This document shows, piece after piece, positions 63,701 to 64,000 of a DNA stretch of 64,000 nt (positions are counted from its first letter, which is position 1; the number at the start of each line of letters is the position of its first letter). A model generated the notes under the pieces. That model worked only from the letters and a program-made list of their open reading frames with translations, had not been told where the DNA came from and searched no databases. This DNA comes from Barthelona sp. PAP020 (Eukaryota; Metamonada: BaSk clade), in assembly GCA_040182905.1 (NCBI GenBank), contig JARQWU010000019.1, positions 1 through 64,000 on the forward strand, given 5' to 3'. A program made the position numbers and the translations under genes.

Positions 63701-64000
63701 TAGAAACATTTGCCAGAGTACAGTTATTGTCAAAAATCAATTTCAAATTGGTAACAAAAATGTCACTAATATTAATAAAAGATGGTTCTGAAAAACTCAT
63801 ATTACTCAAAGTACCAACTAAACTGTCAGAGATAGTCAAATTACCTTCACAAAATAAATCAATGTACCCTCTGAAAGGATACAATATAACAACAGGTTTC
63901 TCTAATTCAGGTATCACCATTGAACCATCTTTTATCCAAATGAAACCATGTTTTGTTATTGAAAAATGATGTAATCCTAACACATCCATCCTGGGGAGAT
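33741..64000 (-). CDS. Giant beta-helix-repeat surface protein with Cys-rich stalk and multi-TM C-terminus (5' partial)
   Basis: An uninterrupted reading of more than 10,080 codons. The first ATG in the window is at 63989, but the frame is open to the edge and there is no signal peptide, so the gene starts beyond the window. Residues 1 to about 9490 are repeats of short beta strands with N-x-S/T sites throughout, the look of stacked right-handed beta-helices (pectin-lyase-like). A fresh helix seems to start at ISSDGNDNLCCGGKASPC near residue 8865. Pmp-style GGV and FxxN motifs lie near 9250-9400. A Cys-rich stalk (about 9500-9692) has CxxGTxxP...CxxC spacing like GCC2/GCC3 (ephrin-receptor-like) domains. 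About nine TM helices follow (9693-10020), then a 60-residue basic tail. This suggests a giant, glycosylated plasma-membrane protein for adhesion or sensing. The role is inferred, not known. Confidence 0.9.
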   Translation of the reverse strand, partial: LPRMDVLGLHHFSITKHGFIWIKDGSMVIPELEKPVVILYPFRGYIDLFCEGNLTISDSLVGTLSNMSFSEPSFINISDIFVTNLKLIFDNNCTLANVSIFDIRHSNITFNTSHDVVIDQMIMYSSFRDGHDVINVSSIFQWYGGGFLDNVRMNLFGESTVFKISDFYLGYSSVITNYGLLKFVEQKSYVTLDSMPWAVLNIENDAKFINMPLGTVSFETNFILSQTGENSSLLNYGNLRAYCHLNLGSYSLNEYSFDIMTFEEHRDQERFILFDNFENIGIFKISGSSLMVGDKFTNFNYVGIYDSAAVTFRSIVDTRNIHSVWNIVDGRVIFGEGGYHEGDFFIKSIDSFLHIIAMSSDIVNKYSGETVSVTPINKALTFANETSINACEGTFALDGFTGDFYGNFTGCSVLTIKNSRIVFNNTANITVDKMYIVNSVVYFDNVSIDCMESIVKTSTIHYIDLHNSINSTQLELSDSNIYFDTGLPVYMYNVTFYGTEFYGSDELHFLDVLVVDSSSFHNNLAIVNYGILTFKKSPVNFHENVRLFNKNLIYILQDDYPNHNKYFMVEFGPTAYLNNSGIMYIDSRWELYDGVFYNYGDMYIYRNILSETKSIFLNKGNIYFDCSSFAYRPEIKIHSFINYGFISTCREIVFKKDDLSTISEPSKFENYNLIHFNSTVDMQINYYEHDNATTELFNNTFIIREGIEIHGEFKALASSYVKFYSGISYLQGYFESSGALTIYTHSKVYCIGCDFNFTEKNQVFVYGYLKFNNSANIYNTSNFYLSNSIVHFNNLNTNLKLNNVIVDRANLNIDLPLESFINFLELINGGNRTNIGYLNVYKMKWNKGCFVDKGITRILNDSSIIDSELLCLDKETTLINNGIMTLLTDENQPKNLSDWKYLEIKIIENSMLINNQTLNITCNSNFSIDGNIQNTINGEMYIWGSVNIENTFINNGYLYINSYELYLKQWHIISVLNLINNNYLESAHSVHFAIPDSLTYEQVSFHNYARINFIDNSVILFDLKFSCFNKSNFNNIVVFHNDISLIDSNFIANDAYLMEYFENEQKFVMINSTIEILFLTMNSVYYIDQNVNSLINETINELSNRSNSFKFDQSYISLFMNNSLFIIDIFDLKHGNSSFINSETSIRLVCLDFTDNNTFSNSTISNKEYFIDNSHIYFKNNQNSMEINSITSNNSYIDFQSNEDVTIRNSHLINTVLNGTDHLILMSVSQFEKVSIFGNLYIKNIKTLWFNTGDIILDGNIFIYNENDFYFSNDATTTYQKLIISENSRIINNNDMLITSYWEIVGGTIINNGVFNVKSNCKLHLLVENEITGSVYFLQNTNFIVELKEFVNYGEVQILINLLFNSFESSHDCYFINYNQFLVSSNVILNMYVNYTEVSQKGYTINKGGINFYHQTELLNVLGCSGTYIRFRDIGNEKNNVHLLSYNVMDISETCEISVINTKLLMKQTSFYYLPSILICLSSYVDIDLFSDITAIKGIRTTSSTLVFNILTNPLSLHLIEQKYGNTIFNTNENVNILKYELIEGNRSGFDTIIVENFTIQDGVFVGDKQKNSLNIVTRKGILKGLENYILANSSIVNQAVDDFDFITKLEIPSDFDDWNIEVTRIYIEKDGNLVNEATINMLCPITIFQNYSFVNTIKGKLNVYVHLRMSDEFLNEGDIYFYSLDNFEDEMKIIQLGNWTNEGLIYGNSTLKFTHFYDLNCKITSILNKNVFNFYDSKYVVIETFYHDLSNSDFNIIQFTNNVTLDKSTIFAKQFLTKSKCVEAEIFVENSILTVSIFKNVQTFGRIISSTFVNLTLLTFDKASSFNNWYFYDINFTATTVCDFDFTLIFTQDVYFEKINLLVALTLQGKYDMMNWVDVYSGCRIEDINLQDEAILRVYDASFIDDITRIYLKSTSTLTMNNTIFYEDIKAIHIESKSFMEVQHFKGVNILDVDILSNSEVIFGNFTEINTLNDVYIYKYSVLDIFNAFIDTFGNLYGNVNTQIKMNATEVNKIDSLLLIGSSIDIENSTIHFIEYGKISDSIVSVSKNFTQFFWNHSVFVDSQLILENANNSIFNELNFTNSQRFGNSDVFINKLNWFSGKFTGNSSSTMNFTNIHTNNYITINNNHVMNFLIDTTIIQTTETLNYKYLTVKNNSTMNNYGLFHLQQDISVLCDDSIEHIVLTNFNHLNVSRSLLTKCSTVSHGVFNVSMSKFDVITLAIQNLVTTNVFETHVATHIKGNPNRNGIFNITHSHVNFEGEYIDVQSEFYGYFNSTVIINVDRLVFYDGGYFDGIMAAKNVSDVFIPFKDTIESVNVTFGYSNEPIFNSLIFGVNSEFHMDEFMVNCENSCNISFEGIVDIPMDLYVKGGNVTFEDNSFVKVIQNIFIYDGHVMFYKGLNIIDLQTVMLYGGTIRFDTLFNASIVDFYLFDGFRLGKDILNVKNSLHWRGGGFGDHTYTVNLNEAYFYRSLTSILAYNATLVNAHHAIFPPSIDDPVELANKFAEFRAEDEARLINTHNSLIEILFKLKLRAQPDNNLTNAFIINYGTIFIQADSNVSMIVHNYDNFTVTNGFIVLARGGFSSKLLYQMMAVELSIGEHFYINSSSIWQVLSGTLSFITLNANMHVYGECVFDDLNVITDKRTNGIEQDNFGNVFFNPNISFSQGSNIILSGPNITFFEQEYPVGFDEFRIRLGYAIFLNDQPVEVNDLYIIGGYRGGSDVLVVKNYTYWQKGGLCHDGITINLGVTDFYDPLQSLFPAGFVPPFFSPINIELLNTSIYENRGYAKTTGKTKFIGDAGAQFINVGTFILGYQSTWVASDQSANLYGVPDIVEYKFDNDTFYVNEFNFLPKLTNRGLLSGVPDALNMKVSWRYFQESNLTYANMKSFSAFKGGMAIDGQINVTKKLVIDEDYVFEENSALVGHDVEVSFNENKTIIFAGEFCLTGDSTVNGFGAVVFTPTATFCSETSISLCEVNITVFGVQNAGHVILDCGSCRTGTGQLNVKNLTVVNGCLKDGSTYVEDTVKFVDKTKMKRIIDSHLVVSKYFTSDIDVSIDLFGNGRITNTEEAFMELKGGVSFNGGFVYNYGLIEKVFCADFSRVFLNTSIIQYHSGVLLISKGEFTFDHNLSMFDGLFILDEEGILPIEEDTHIKGYNTASFNLICGGNLLFDEDKSLFFEGLQFNHSNECSYKQTNGHLIFDANAIVHDFVLEIYDQSVKFLNIDCKNHEFNQIILLNQGNLDVSISSCPLIINNFTIYNGSLSGNGHLITNTSFINTVYADTLFVTWYDTWLVGENVKRTFNNLTLEINGSSTLITESIDFIDSFVLITQNESLFHIIGNDTGLFGVNSTFIVYEGEFKAGLGNTVMNLSLINYNIVTLNNTMEIYGNIVNFKCFNLTKFGFVANFGAIKSFDIVNLLGKWIDSGMFLTLSGNIYLPNESVVMSTKTSNFTIFNSTSTLMDFKRIDGLLQVQQSRLFTLNISFIGGELKVNHSKIDDSTIYEANHAEFVFSEESYLYQINWVLKNETNVLIIGSKAYLSISSHLVMDLSNFNVVDMFNFVLEPMKIELYNNSSFVLDSDSNSIYGIVVNISNSHFKTGIMKPEPQMLFEHISSMSMIGENSTLEFVAGTIGHLDMYSGKFNGGEFWISNLIMTSTGTKTFANNVLVHSYRSILWDEGTVFGEDLVELLIEEDSIFTMNLDDEIMNVISSVYEERALLNVIGTILIQGKVTILWRMHLNTANVTIDKDSIAILDGNVTTDTSLESTNLTISQNAILEVHSGFEFKENCGIEGEGTFLISNDTSYVILDGYLSILGAVIITDGLLDLRDTNIGYLPLEWIGGIVLMNEVYGKDIFIEIVIYDDHYAWIEDNKLNSVRILYQYDKLVEYGPCNIGLVVHEHCYDNATTVFHKDSKISVLQFKDIQGGSIVFEEDSSSTISELNIHGGVTNISSNAHVTFANDVKMDGNGRLLLYDGGVVGEQQIYEKIFINNSANLTIFSLNDNYIHLKELTMDETAILRENNGFAVNITENWNFYGGIIDKNSTISLTNDVFVNISSKVIKTLDENAVIHLFDGVIHMESVKDCFDCGLIDFKNGSKLVLDSSLAHLEIAHIGSSVTLGNNKVTNRVTDFWQISENLGLINVSFGASISIFDNTTLQVPLFVDEYSTMTLTANLTVNTPMRIEGKLICDGGIIYVNSHVIFDDDAEIYGFNCVIYVNTEGYFEIIQAVADYLKVIVDGVFLLHPSGYIEQLQLQTVMGKSTVDGVVNKFDGSVDAHSGELLLSNTIVFHSLFVNDGHAVFYYSLTVMFAKYSIILTNGGVIDIQENVNDFDADNLSIIVNNGIINTNNSYSKNISQIIANGGQLCVQANVIDVTNLTINGANILTKMNGGIRLFDQGYFYKGQIYQTFDAVFNIFVSKIANFDVIPGNCSANSSSVTFGHDSVNHVFCSIVEVEGKMTIHGSTIVMGENVLFNISTGILSFDNTMCSDVGIMLQQTIAASQENGDYVAKIVSNNSINIMVKTHQLTSEIVWYIQNGTLNALYSEINIVNSMHGYSYNVCAWHLIYGQISFENSTFNVNNMLKLYQGCSFDVDSMSFINVLNTGSYLLDGTSSVLGKIVIHEGFVRISGICTQLTVYLLYSVKSEIKFINSSKISNLYVYNDQGRVEFTDSVKIQGLRHLISNNGTITMKNQVYVLFGFNSNITIHHQTNMTVHKDVKFDSRLQTLTISEHSFYNSFMIDVADVTVLFVGSSSIFTHSGNFIVETLSVDNAIVGIENSVYDERPVITAVFLQFMNAHIHGPRLFTVYEHLTFPQVSTDEITADVEINTYRYYAYHKKLTLHESVLITIENYFWAHPQQNIEYLSVGNGFATFNSKYTTDIQTISSNLFKFSAYLYAHGPNTKVGQVVFKNVTFENTLIDLLEGCQTSVQNGDFSVKSTTLQNKGTLRIVSSIGNFTNVIVNLPYSGISFGNSETHFIESSIISMNLTVTNSLSFIYLPSSTCIDKISFNVFNKDGRIVFNAIRAVESNFIPHIPKIIHEVGTIDFIECAVDFDNSTIILNKPDLPSSPYINFYNGSFQNRINKIIVNDGVFTVYPDVDNTIIVFYEVFSIQNLEIGRTSSFRIGTFNFSGNYTLDVKEFVLNGGSRVGKSDIHAESITLFAGSMSGVAETRSLNILNIDGCFPTACLLDDKHILSTDGITVFENGILNMGKNSKIHNLLNGNFTLAGGAINPVIGASGEYLPIVINDGYFRKSGISDFTLKTSLYNNFQSVFEIYEGNLTIGTDSFNDGRFILKNATILRLEGRFTFKEHSIFNGDILSALNLPILASNVTLGGEFIHLGNVTVDAGLLSVPDSATIKEMHLIMNGGVTKFLSGSEIPYVELIVHNGHVMFLKGCVVTAISAVTQSGGLIEIFENANVAITGMTLFSTGGEFRLNDGVSADLKDSQLSLFGGVFNVGERSAISFSTELLEIKNGGAFYFNSTIDVHIHTLFIESGFVSHNTSMYVINSTFGDGELKHAGFTEAIYATFVGDFKLRNPHIFEVNKTFVFNGGSLTLGCDSTVTVDQQCEMIVKETGSIKSESSCFAQLINLGNITKLNEGNFVLSLALYNMPSGFINISKGIFIVSNDVGFVTHFGKWHSNALTQSKGVVLFNPNSIFEGNFEQQNDGILTNEGLVNGFIKVKSGRFIQHGNSELLKVENMDRVVFDTSFDKNLTLIINSMFKIVDVSIANSKIDNLYINYDAVSYKTYIYLTLEAKVNFRNFTLMKTYFKASYSYISFDSDMLITNSDFIIYHILTADYKMNEFKSFGSNIVFNESDSTIFNDVKFYFYDYSDLIIYKQGFTEFYATHMEFENSDFTNLDESIIHFNDLHIFNSKWNVTNEIFVVHGNVALWNVSTIDDSKITLIDVVFEQQNVFYNMLIDVKLVHLKSIIHLFNSIINVLTDGQLYVVEEVFAFGDEHSSIINNGKFITLAIFRQYVHVESRYDILINESWYNNDNFTNFGIVNAYRPIVSNSSLVFKDTTTSTHLLLETTTVNANIFVDGEIELLHLIHRLGKVNFASGNMKTFIVEAYENFEVSEFNINRFNLTIFGAEVLIDSSNIDEWYWTNIDDANLVFQNSIAHFNTRDHHFVKSTFICGMNSVAKIRDGLFFEETFFKVMNGANIIFYDSLISFNKSSSEFFKNTLKFEANLVANESDIQFYEQNDVIINDLIVGKSVLKTNGTINIKHFSTFDNVDFGGGGVYLIYNGNINHEITIENASSIRISESMVLNANVHLESNSFINNKGLFMLFDDIVIFNEEEMVSIINSGNFTQLNGSLNIHGIFENDNVVNQINGYLTLYSQVYSTKILEVNGMLFIKSKFWSNYTYSKIVVTENGQIYNNDDGYLNCTNILEVNGSIRTYGVIEITQTEYNITELSAFDSATVMILESSGNIKKIFGDVSLHALKSDLQFGIIDCKDSFIQLDRSDVWLKEITLYNSEFYISKNASWLYSENISAVLSLLHFDAESNSIYADTITEEQSILSLTNLIEFDVKNITLQDESTLMLASHADKISNMWSVDHLKLVKSYLNSSVHLHGNWGIFHHSILRDDGLSVLKFMNISERLVVESPHRVIIENELYLINADFIIDCNSVFEIGESATMYLISGKIHSLDDCLPIIISKGQIIKRTSSVFEVDVFLRILNGSLNIEGPLEVTKLENNAVIRGTTNNVLTIIKELVTSNSSIVYGYSTITMNNGIAILSGKLENESKLVFSSSNVFSNELIMNNTKIHIINCDFVVESGNGSVSLQSDNSYMSVTDSSQLSFIDNSKFSNNAVLIVDDESIITFNNKSYFESCNITLKGWAKINSTKEGEFSDSLLNIEENGIYYGNASFINSNISLIHGNGIFNASNIFLLNSTMKIVGESTTKLNSLSSKHSIISVKHDYQINNLILREENKFEGNGELVVFTGLIGDNVNFNDYLSIIIKNKVDVVDSTWLFDNNIVKIEKDAVLYLEQNNYFGNDSFNGKIINNGKIVQKNGLWVVKVFILNEEEFIQETGQVDFYIPFISSKQVFINGIWNVFVGFETTDKLLVGNFGSLTIHSNSWFNISNYVDSAGHITVKGNMYCNFAEIFLIELNVIDGYLETNNSVINITKFEGFGNIFIYNNKFNSDFIKLTDDSNIYVTKTLSFIQNLTLSDSKIFISNETIIDLYNGEFIKSLLHLNEGDGFSNETSLILRESKMFIYDCSNTHLKHLQLFKSSIKIDYNYWIENLTNFDSVYEGNGILIIVNGKSEHEFIMKDNIQIFFKENNKFFCSDGRFLFEGTNMMMNNGTIIVNNNFVFDTNNSLHEQLFTNNGEIIQLDSQLVVVVLLVNNEQANITNINGSLVLVGDIVSKGIIDVKREFIVTGNLNSSGVLKIHSNARMNNYGNTLLENDLNNEGKIFSSNLLKTNNLRGFSNEIESPAGHISFYNTTIEINSWIAQSFIMELNQTKMKCNMMELTDTKNYINDSLVSIDILKGVAIELFIHNNAIMNITNGHFIASEAHLIHGNGFSDESSLLFEYNSIFNVSGLSSTKLKHLEMVYSTLITNIQYQIQHINLTDANTLSGSGNLTIVDGDLFGSVVFEDELLLNTLGNVNVIGEIHLIMSANNTILNEGMMILMNEVFLSENEKEGNIINQGTIIQINGSLITNAILYNFHNWVQENNATTSFFHVFNEGNMTLDGVVHVYAYLNSDNYLHMSDDGFMFISSEAILNITNIFINKGKMKLIGNMYSHDADLFIQTLKSDEGNIFFNTTNVVFDKLYGKTNVFVWDSKLSIVQINLIGSKMINRRSDVKVLNASLAQTEIESKYCNFTFENEGFVVFETVNFVASPNNMSLLSDTVVLDKTTLNVDYLTAMNVSNITMINFSSLILSKGNECLHSVNYWKIVDSVVYHRTEWHLMEMICERCSILGDGSTWIDILQPKEKLIVGKQLIHIAKQARFNNFLIVEIDCNGQIEIVKNAAFILEDCFITGNRSCLAGISNYGSIYKENGDSTIETTLINNEFVNIIDGNLTISDFMNNGTIVGESGLLRNFETFTSTSSSKISGTFDFVFVDSNIELRGYIYQRYNPIQFFRTVTLFKELETFDAFFEFMDSVVTATSHNGNISVILDTSNMNISDSCNIKYLNMQSQNSKLSIDGETSIYFANMELFDTKFNVSGDANVSVNFIHALNSDVVVQTTKKLMIVDFVSDFSGVVSHSDIEIKNLTIESSRLTLHETVNSNKILMNNSIISGTATVHSDSCKSANVTYKDDIKHNIQNLQQNDHFSLIDNADVKIFANGSLAGFISMNHSSVIKLMGIIEVADNLTVEGFSENHLLDIEGQLNMNKTFVNISHVNMYLIGKLCLNDSTFLNSNGILEFEESSVIAIDDKSIANFDSKFSHIGSIHMNGTLLLHNSTILCGSYDGNGILKFFDGIHSIVGELTNTLTISNAGDLILKPLKTEQDIFVNNHNYLKVFADIKTLRVNMHEGSFKINSTIYELITTIYDGEITLVEKGYADIDRLIIYGGSIFAFDESVFNFTDSILIMNDGFALFDSEKTIFKDTSVIVHDGSFFLDILNIDLKDVFIDGGIFSANANIFVDNITVNDGKLLVKNGTFEYLSLNGGETFIKNGSITEIKLTGNSFIYNSTLNVKNPIRSQNSVCNLDNSTLMLASEWTYTTHFICNEKSQLFVEEIILIDGNSVMECTVNIKKGVIAKNGSLSIKDIKLGEDIILEGGAFGTTKNFTLLNNHVIKGYGAFIGNLTSESEIYSSSLITFDNLSLTPDAIMWSYFFNMTSYSYFDIKGHGDLNGRYILQFTIPDYLEAQSNWPLIKYKSHEGTFIDTELQCDALFLFLYEEKKFFAQLGSSIDNSVGPFAYISSDGNDNLCCGGKASPCLTFDFVLRHRINRNAKIFMLPGTYSKVLPLILNKRDISIEAVKINETDSVIIDCQPDQKVLLNNVGLSREVNISNITFKDSKNTILVRNSKINFNNVSFINSSHVNSVGIKIISSEINGSNFTLKNIHRKEAIMLVNSNMNLMSLNIEETTSSGFGVFKIDTSELIIRYVNVKDCWDDRKETIIFILEQGLMNLQQLYVSNVSLSALSYGMDSVMELTMQTKLNLSNFDTIFSYESCTVQLNDISFVSGEAKNSDLIRAISSSISLNKVEGKDLTLNNQLILTKHCINIFENVKFESIEGKRFISLLNSSTVVYNGEMKNSHIDEVFYGAGGFIHFNNLQILNLVSENSLVVGKCFVDNIPTIKITNCFFQKCISKTNGGVISHEGILMIDSSIFEDNHASEFGGVVFSLGGDLTITDSKFVRNSVNKIGGVIAQIDVNTLHNYGITGELPQLYNFYTNDFVNTASNKSNISNSTFTENNAGIVGGVMFSNHKELPAVFNNIATGNSALMFGNIFSSDPRFLNASLISNNKDTLTDPIHTIEVFVTDGYGNSITNDITRKVGVVPKSNIAIKGTTMSNTVNGVGSIPEMIVSGTPAIHEIVVEASGLVSSSVFVEIIVCKEGEGVYNGKCEICPFGTIAPIASSHACTSCDEGYWTNAEGSTKCVACLAGSYRIAGMNGCERCDAYSINTIPGSTKCELCEANMVASEDRTVCQCKGDLFEFEKGICSPCPVGMKCYGGNVTCIEKGFYRAVDGSVQMCPTDGCLGTCDRLNNTNLEEEIEEECGEGFVGVGCSNCDKGYTNFAPYCLKCPSVPFITIYSVAASCVLVSLFIFMIVDGTKGFKYSAIYFPFIRFFQLLAILQRAAPLVVPGLLHGVFTIIDEIFLDIGHIKLLACSVPIAKSIYLPIAVIYATILVFGILYWIHPFMKKLYNLVIYVIIVPLIVTCVEILSINNLNATLVIANYPDIVLFSNEYWKAVGFSLPGLIFTFVIIRNYHNKIVIEGEEDEKEKMRIDPKESIRRIYKNLSTTPEIYYSTFVVLFSLISYVLIRMRLLQQTLLLVLTITMLIIHVRLNPFDYEICHRLATSHYFTLIVLLSFWFCYWLDSSIKSSDSFSSFCNFIFAMMVIQVVSTLLYTFFIIAHGRLTTNTQKLFRNSLHRHNSLRNPIVQQTSKQEFDVENFWNDLKVQNPSEMSSFGLYQ
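33930..34912 (-). other. Multi-TM domain of the giant protein
   Basis: Encodes residues of about 9693-10020 with roughly nine hydrophobic helices, beginning PFITIYSVAASCVLVSLFIF and ending AMMVIQVVSTLLYTFFIIA. A charged cytosolic loop (IEGEEDEKEKMRIDPKES) lies between helices 5 and 6. The multi-span end is unusual for an adhesin, which normally has one TM. It resembles the transmembrane block found after ephrin-receptor-like Cys-rich domains in other protists. Confidence 0.8.
34915..35495 (-). other. Cys-rich (GCC2/GCC3-like) stalk of the giant protein
   Basis: About 190 residues with more than 25 cysteines in repeated CxxC and CxxGT patterns, such as CEICPFGTIAPIASSHACTS and GSYRIAGMNGCERCDAYS. 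A final CGEGFVGVGCSNCDKGY, EGF-like in spacing, lies just before the membrane. Confidence 0.85.
35770..37410 (-). other. C-terminal Pmp-like beta-helix of the giant protein
   Basis: Encodes residues of about 8860-9405. It opens with DGNDNLCCGGKASPCLTF, the entry motif typical of pectate-lyase-like helices. It continues with INISNITF-type coils and ends in FEDNHASEFGGVVFSLGG, KFVRNSVNKIGGVIAQ and FTENNAGIVGGVMF. The alternating FxxN and GG(V/A) signatures are those of chlamydial polymorphic membrane proteins and trichomonad Pmp-like proteins. Assignment is by motif only. Confidence 0.65.
39955..48290 (-). repeat. Long-period modular repeat array inside the giant gene
   Basis: A recognisable marker recurs about every 1 kb: a strand of the type h-I-N-x-G-x-I/F-x-K/Q, then G/N-rich strands and a Leu-Tyr-Asn turn. 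I find it near 48250 (IVINDGYFRKSG), 47225 (LINLGNITKLNEGN), 46105 (SIINNGKFITL), 45085 (SIINSGNFTQLNG), 44040 (IISKGQIIKRTS), 42990 (KIINNGKIVQKNG), 42015 (LFTNNGEIIQLD), 41045 (NIINQGTIIQING) and 39995 (GISNYGSIYKENG). Extra similarity around 43400, 42400 and 41430 (HGNGF-S/N-xxSL, then a KHL segment) confirms tandem modules of about 320-345 residues. Confidence 0.7.
59020..63390 (-). repeat. Second set of about 1-kb modules in the N-terminal part of the giant gene
   Basis: A related marker recurs near 63385 (KFINMPLGTVSF), 62270 (YLNNSGIMYIDSRWEL), 61240 (LINNQTLNITCNSNF), 60060 (IINNGVFNVKSNCKL) and 59080 (LVNEATINMLCPITIF). The 61240 and 59080 copies are closest to each other, sharing N-x-x-N-T-I-x-G and F-I/L-N-x-G-x-L/I-Y around them. 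Spacing is about 1.0-1.2 kb. Confidence 0.55.

Noticed and set aside
1-64000. CRISPR arrays, insertion sequences, transposase genes, rRNA genes and telomeric repeats
   Set aside because: No regularly spaced direct repeats, transposase motifs, rRNA sequence or telomere-like tandem units were seen on either strand.

Overview
The window is AT-rich nuclear DNA of a eukaryote. Supporting this are midasin (ribosome assembly), a Rheb-type GTPase with a CAAX box, a Syntaxin-16/Tlg2-type SNARE, a eukaryotic-type tRNA-Thr with a Pol III T-run, and a MoCo-sulfurase-like protein. Genes are compact and nearly all are uninterrupted ORFs, even those of 12.7 kb and over 30 kb. Standard stop codons are used (TAA, TAG and TGA all occur), which argues against ciliates with reassigned stops. 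An intron-poor, AT-rich free-living protist (an amoeboid or flagellate lineage such as Heterolobosea or Amoebozoa) fits best, but the sequence alone does not fix the clade. A run of 10 N at 32343-32352 shows this is a scaffold.

Layout. 1-18053, all on the minus strand: a diverged dispersed repeat, a quinone-oxidoreductase-like MDR protein, a roughly 20-TM membrane protein of unknown function, and full-length midasin. 18054-20600 is gene-poor: a second, inverted copy of the dispersed repeat, an ankyrin-repeat gene remnant and tRNA-Thr(AGT). 20605-32667 is a dense set of small genes on both strands: an unknown protein that may carry a 26-nt intron, a Rheb-like GTPase divergent from a 900-residue unknown protein, an unknown charged protein, a secreted polyserine protein, a membrane-anchored MoCo-sulfurase-like protein without a MOSC domain, a WD40 gene broken by two compensating frameshifts, a GNAT acetyltransferase, a SANT-like/lysine-rich protein, and a syntaxin cut by the assembly gap.

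33741-64000 is almost half the window: one ORF of more than 10,000 codons on the minus strand, still open at the right edge. It encodes a giant cell-surface protein: thousands of residues of beta-helix-like repeats, a C-terminal beta-helix with Pmp-style GGV/FxxN motifs, a Cys-rich GCC2/GCC3-like stalk, about nine TM helices and a short cytosolic tail. By eye, much of the ectodomain is built from modules with a period of about 1 kb (roughly 340 residues). This is the most unusual element in the window.

The neighbouring genes do not form an obvious pathway; they look like ordinary eukaryotic gene order. Functional links are limited to general cell biology (ribosome assembly, growth signalling, membrane traffic, cofactor or sulfur chemistry, cell-surface adhesion).
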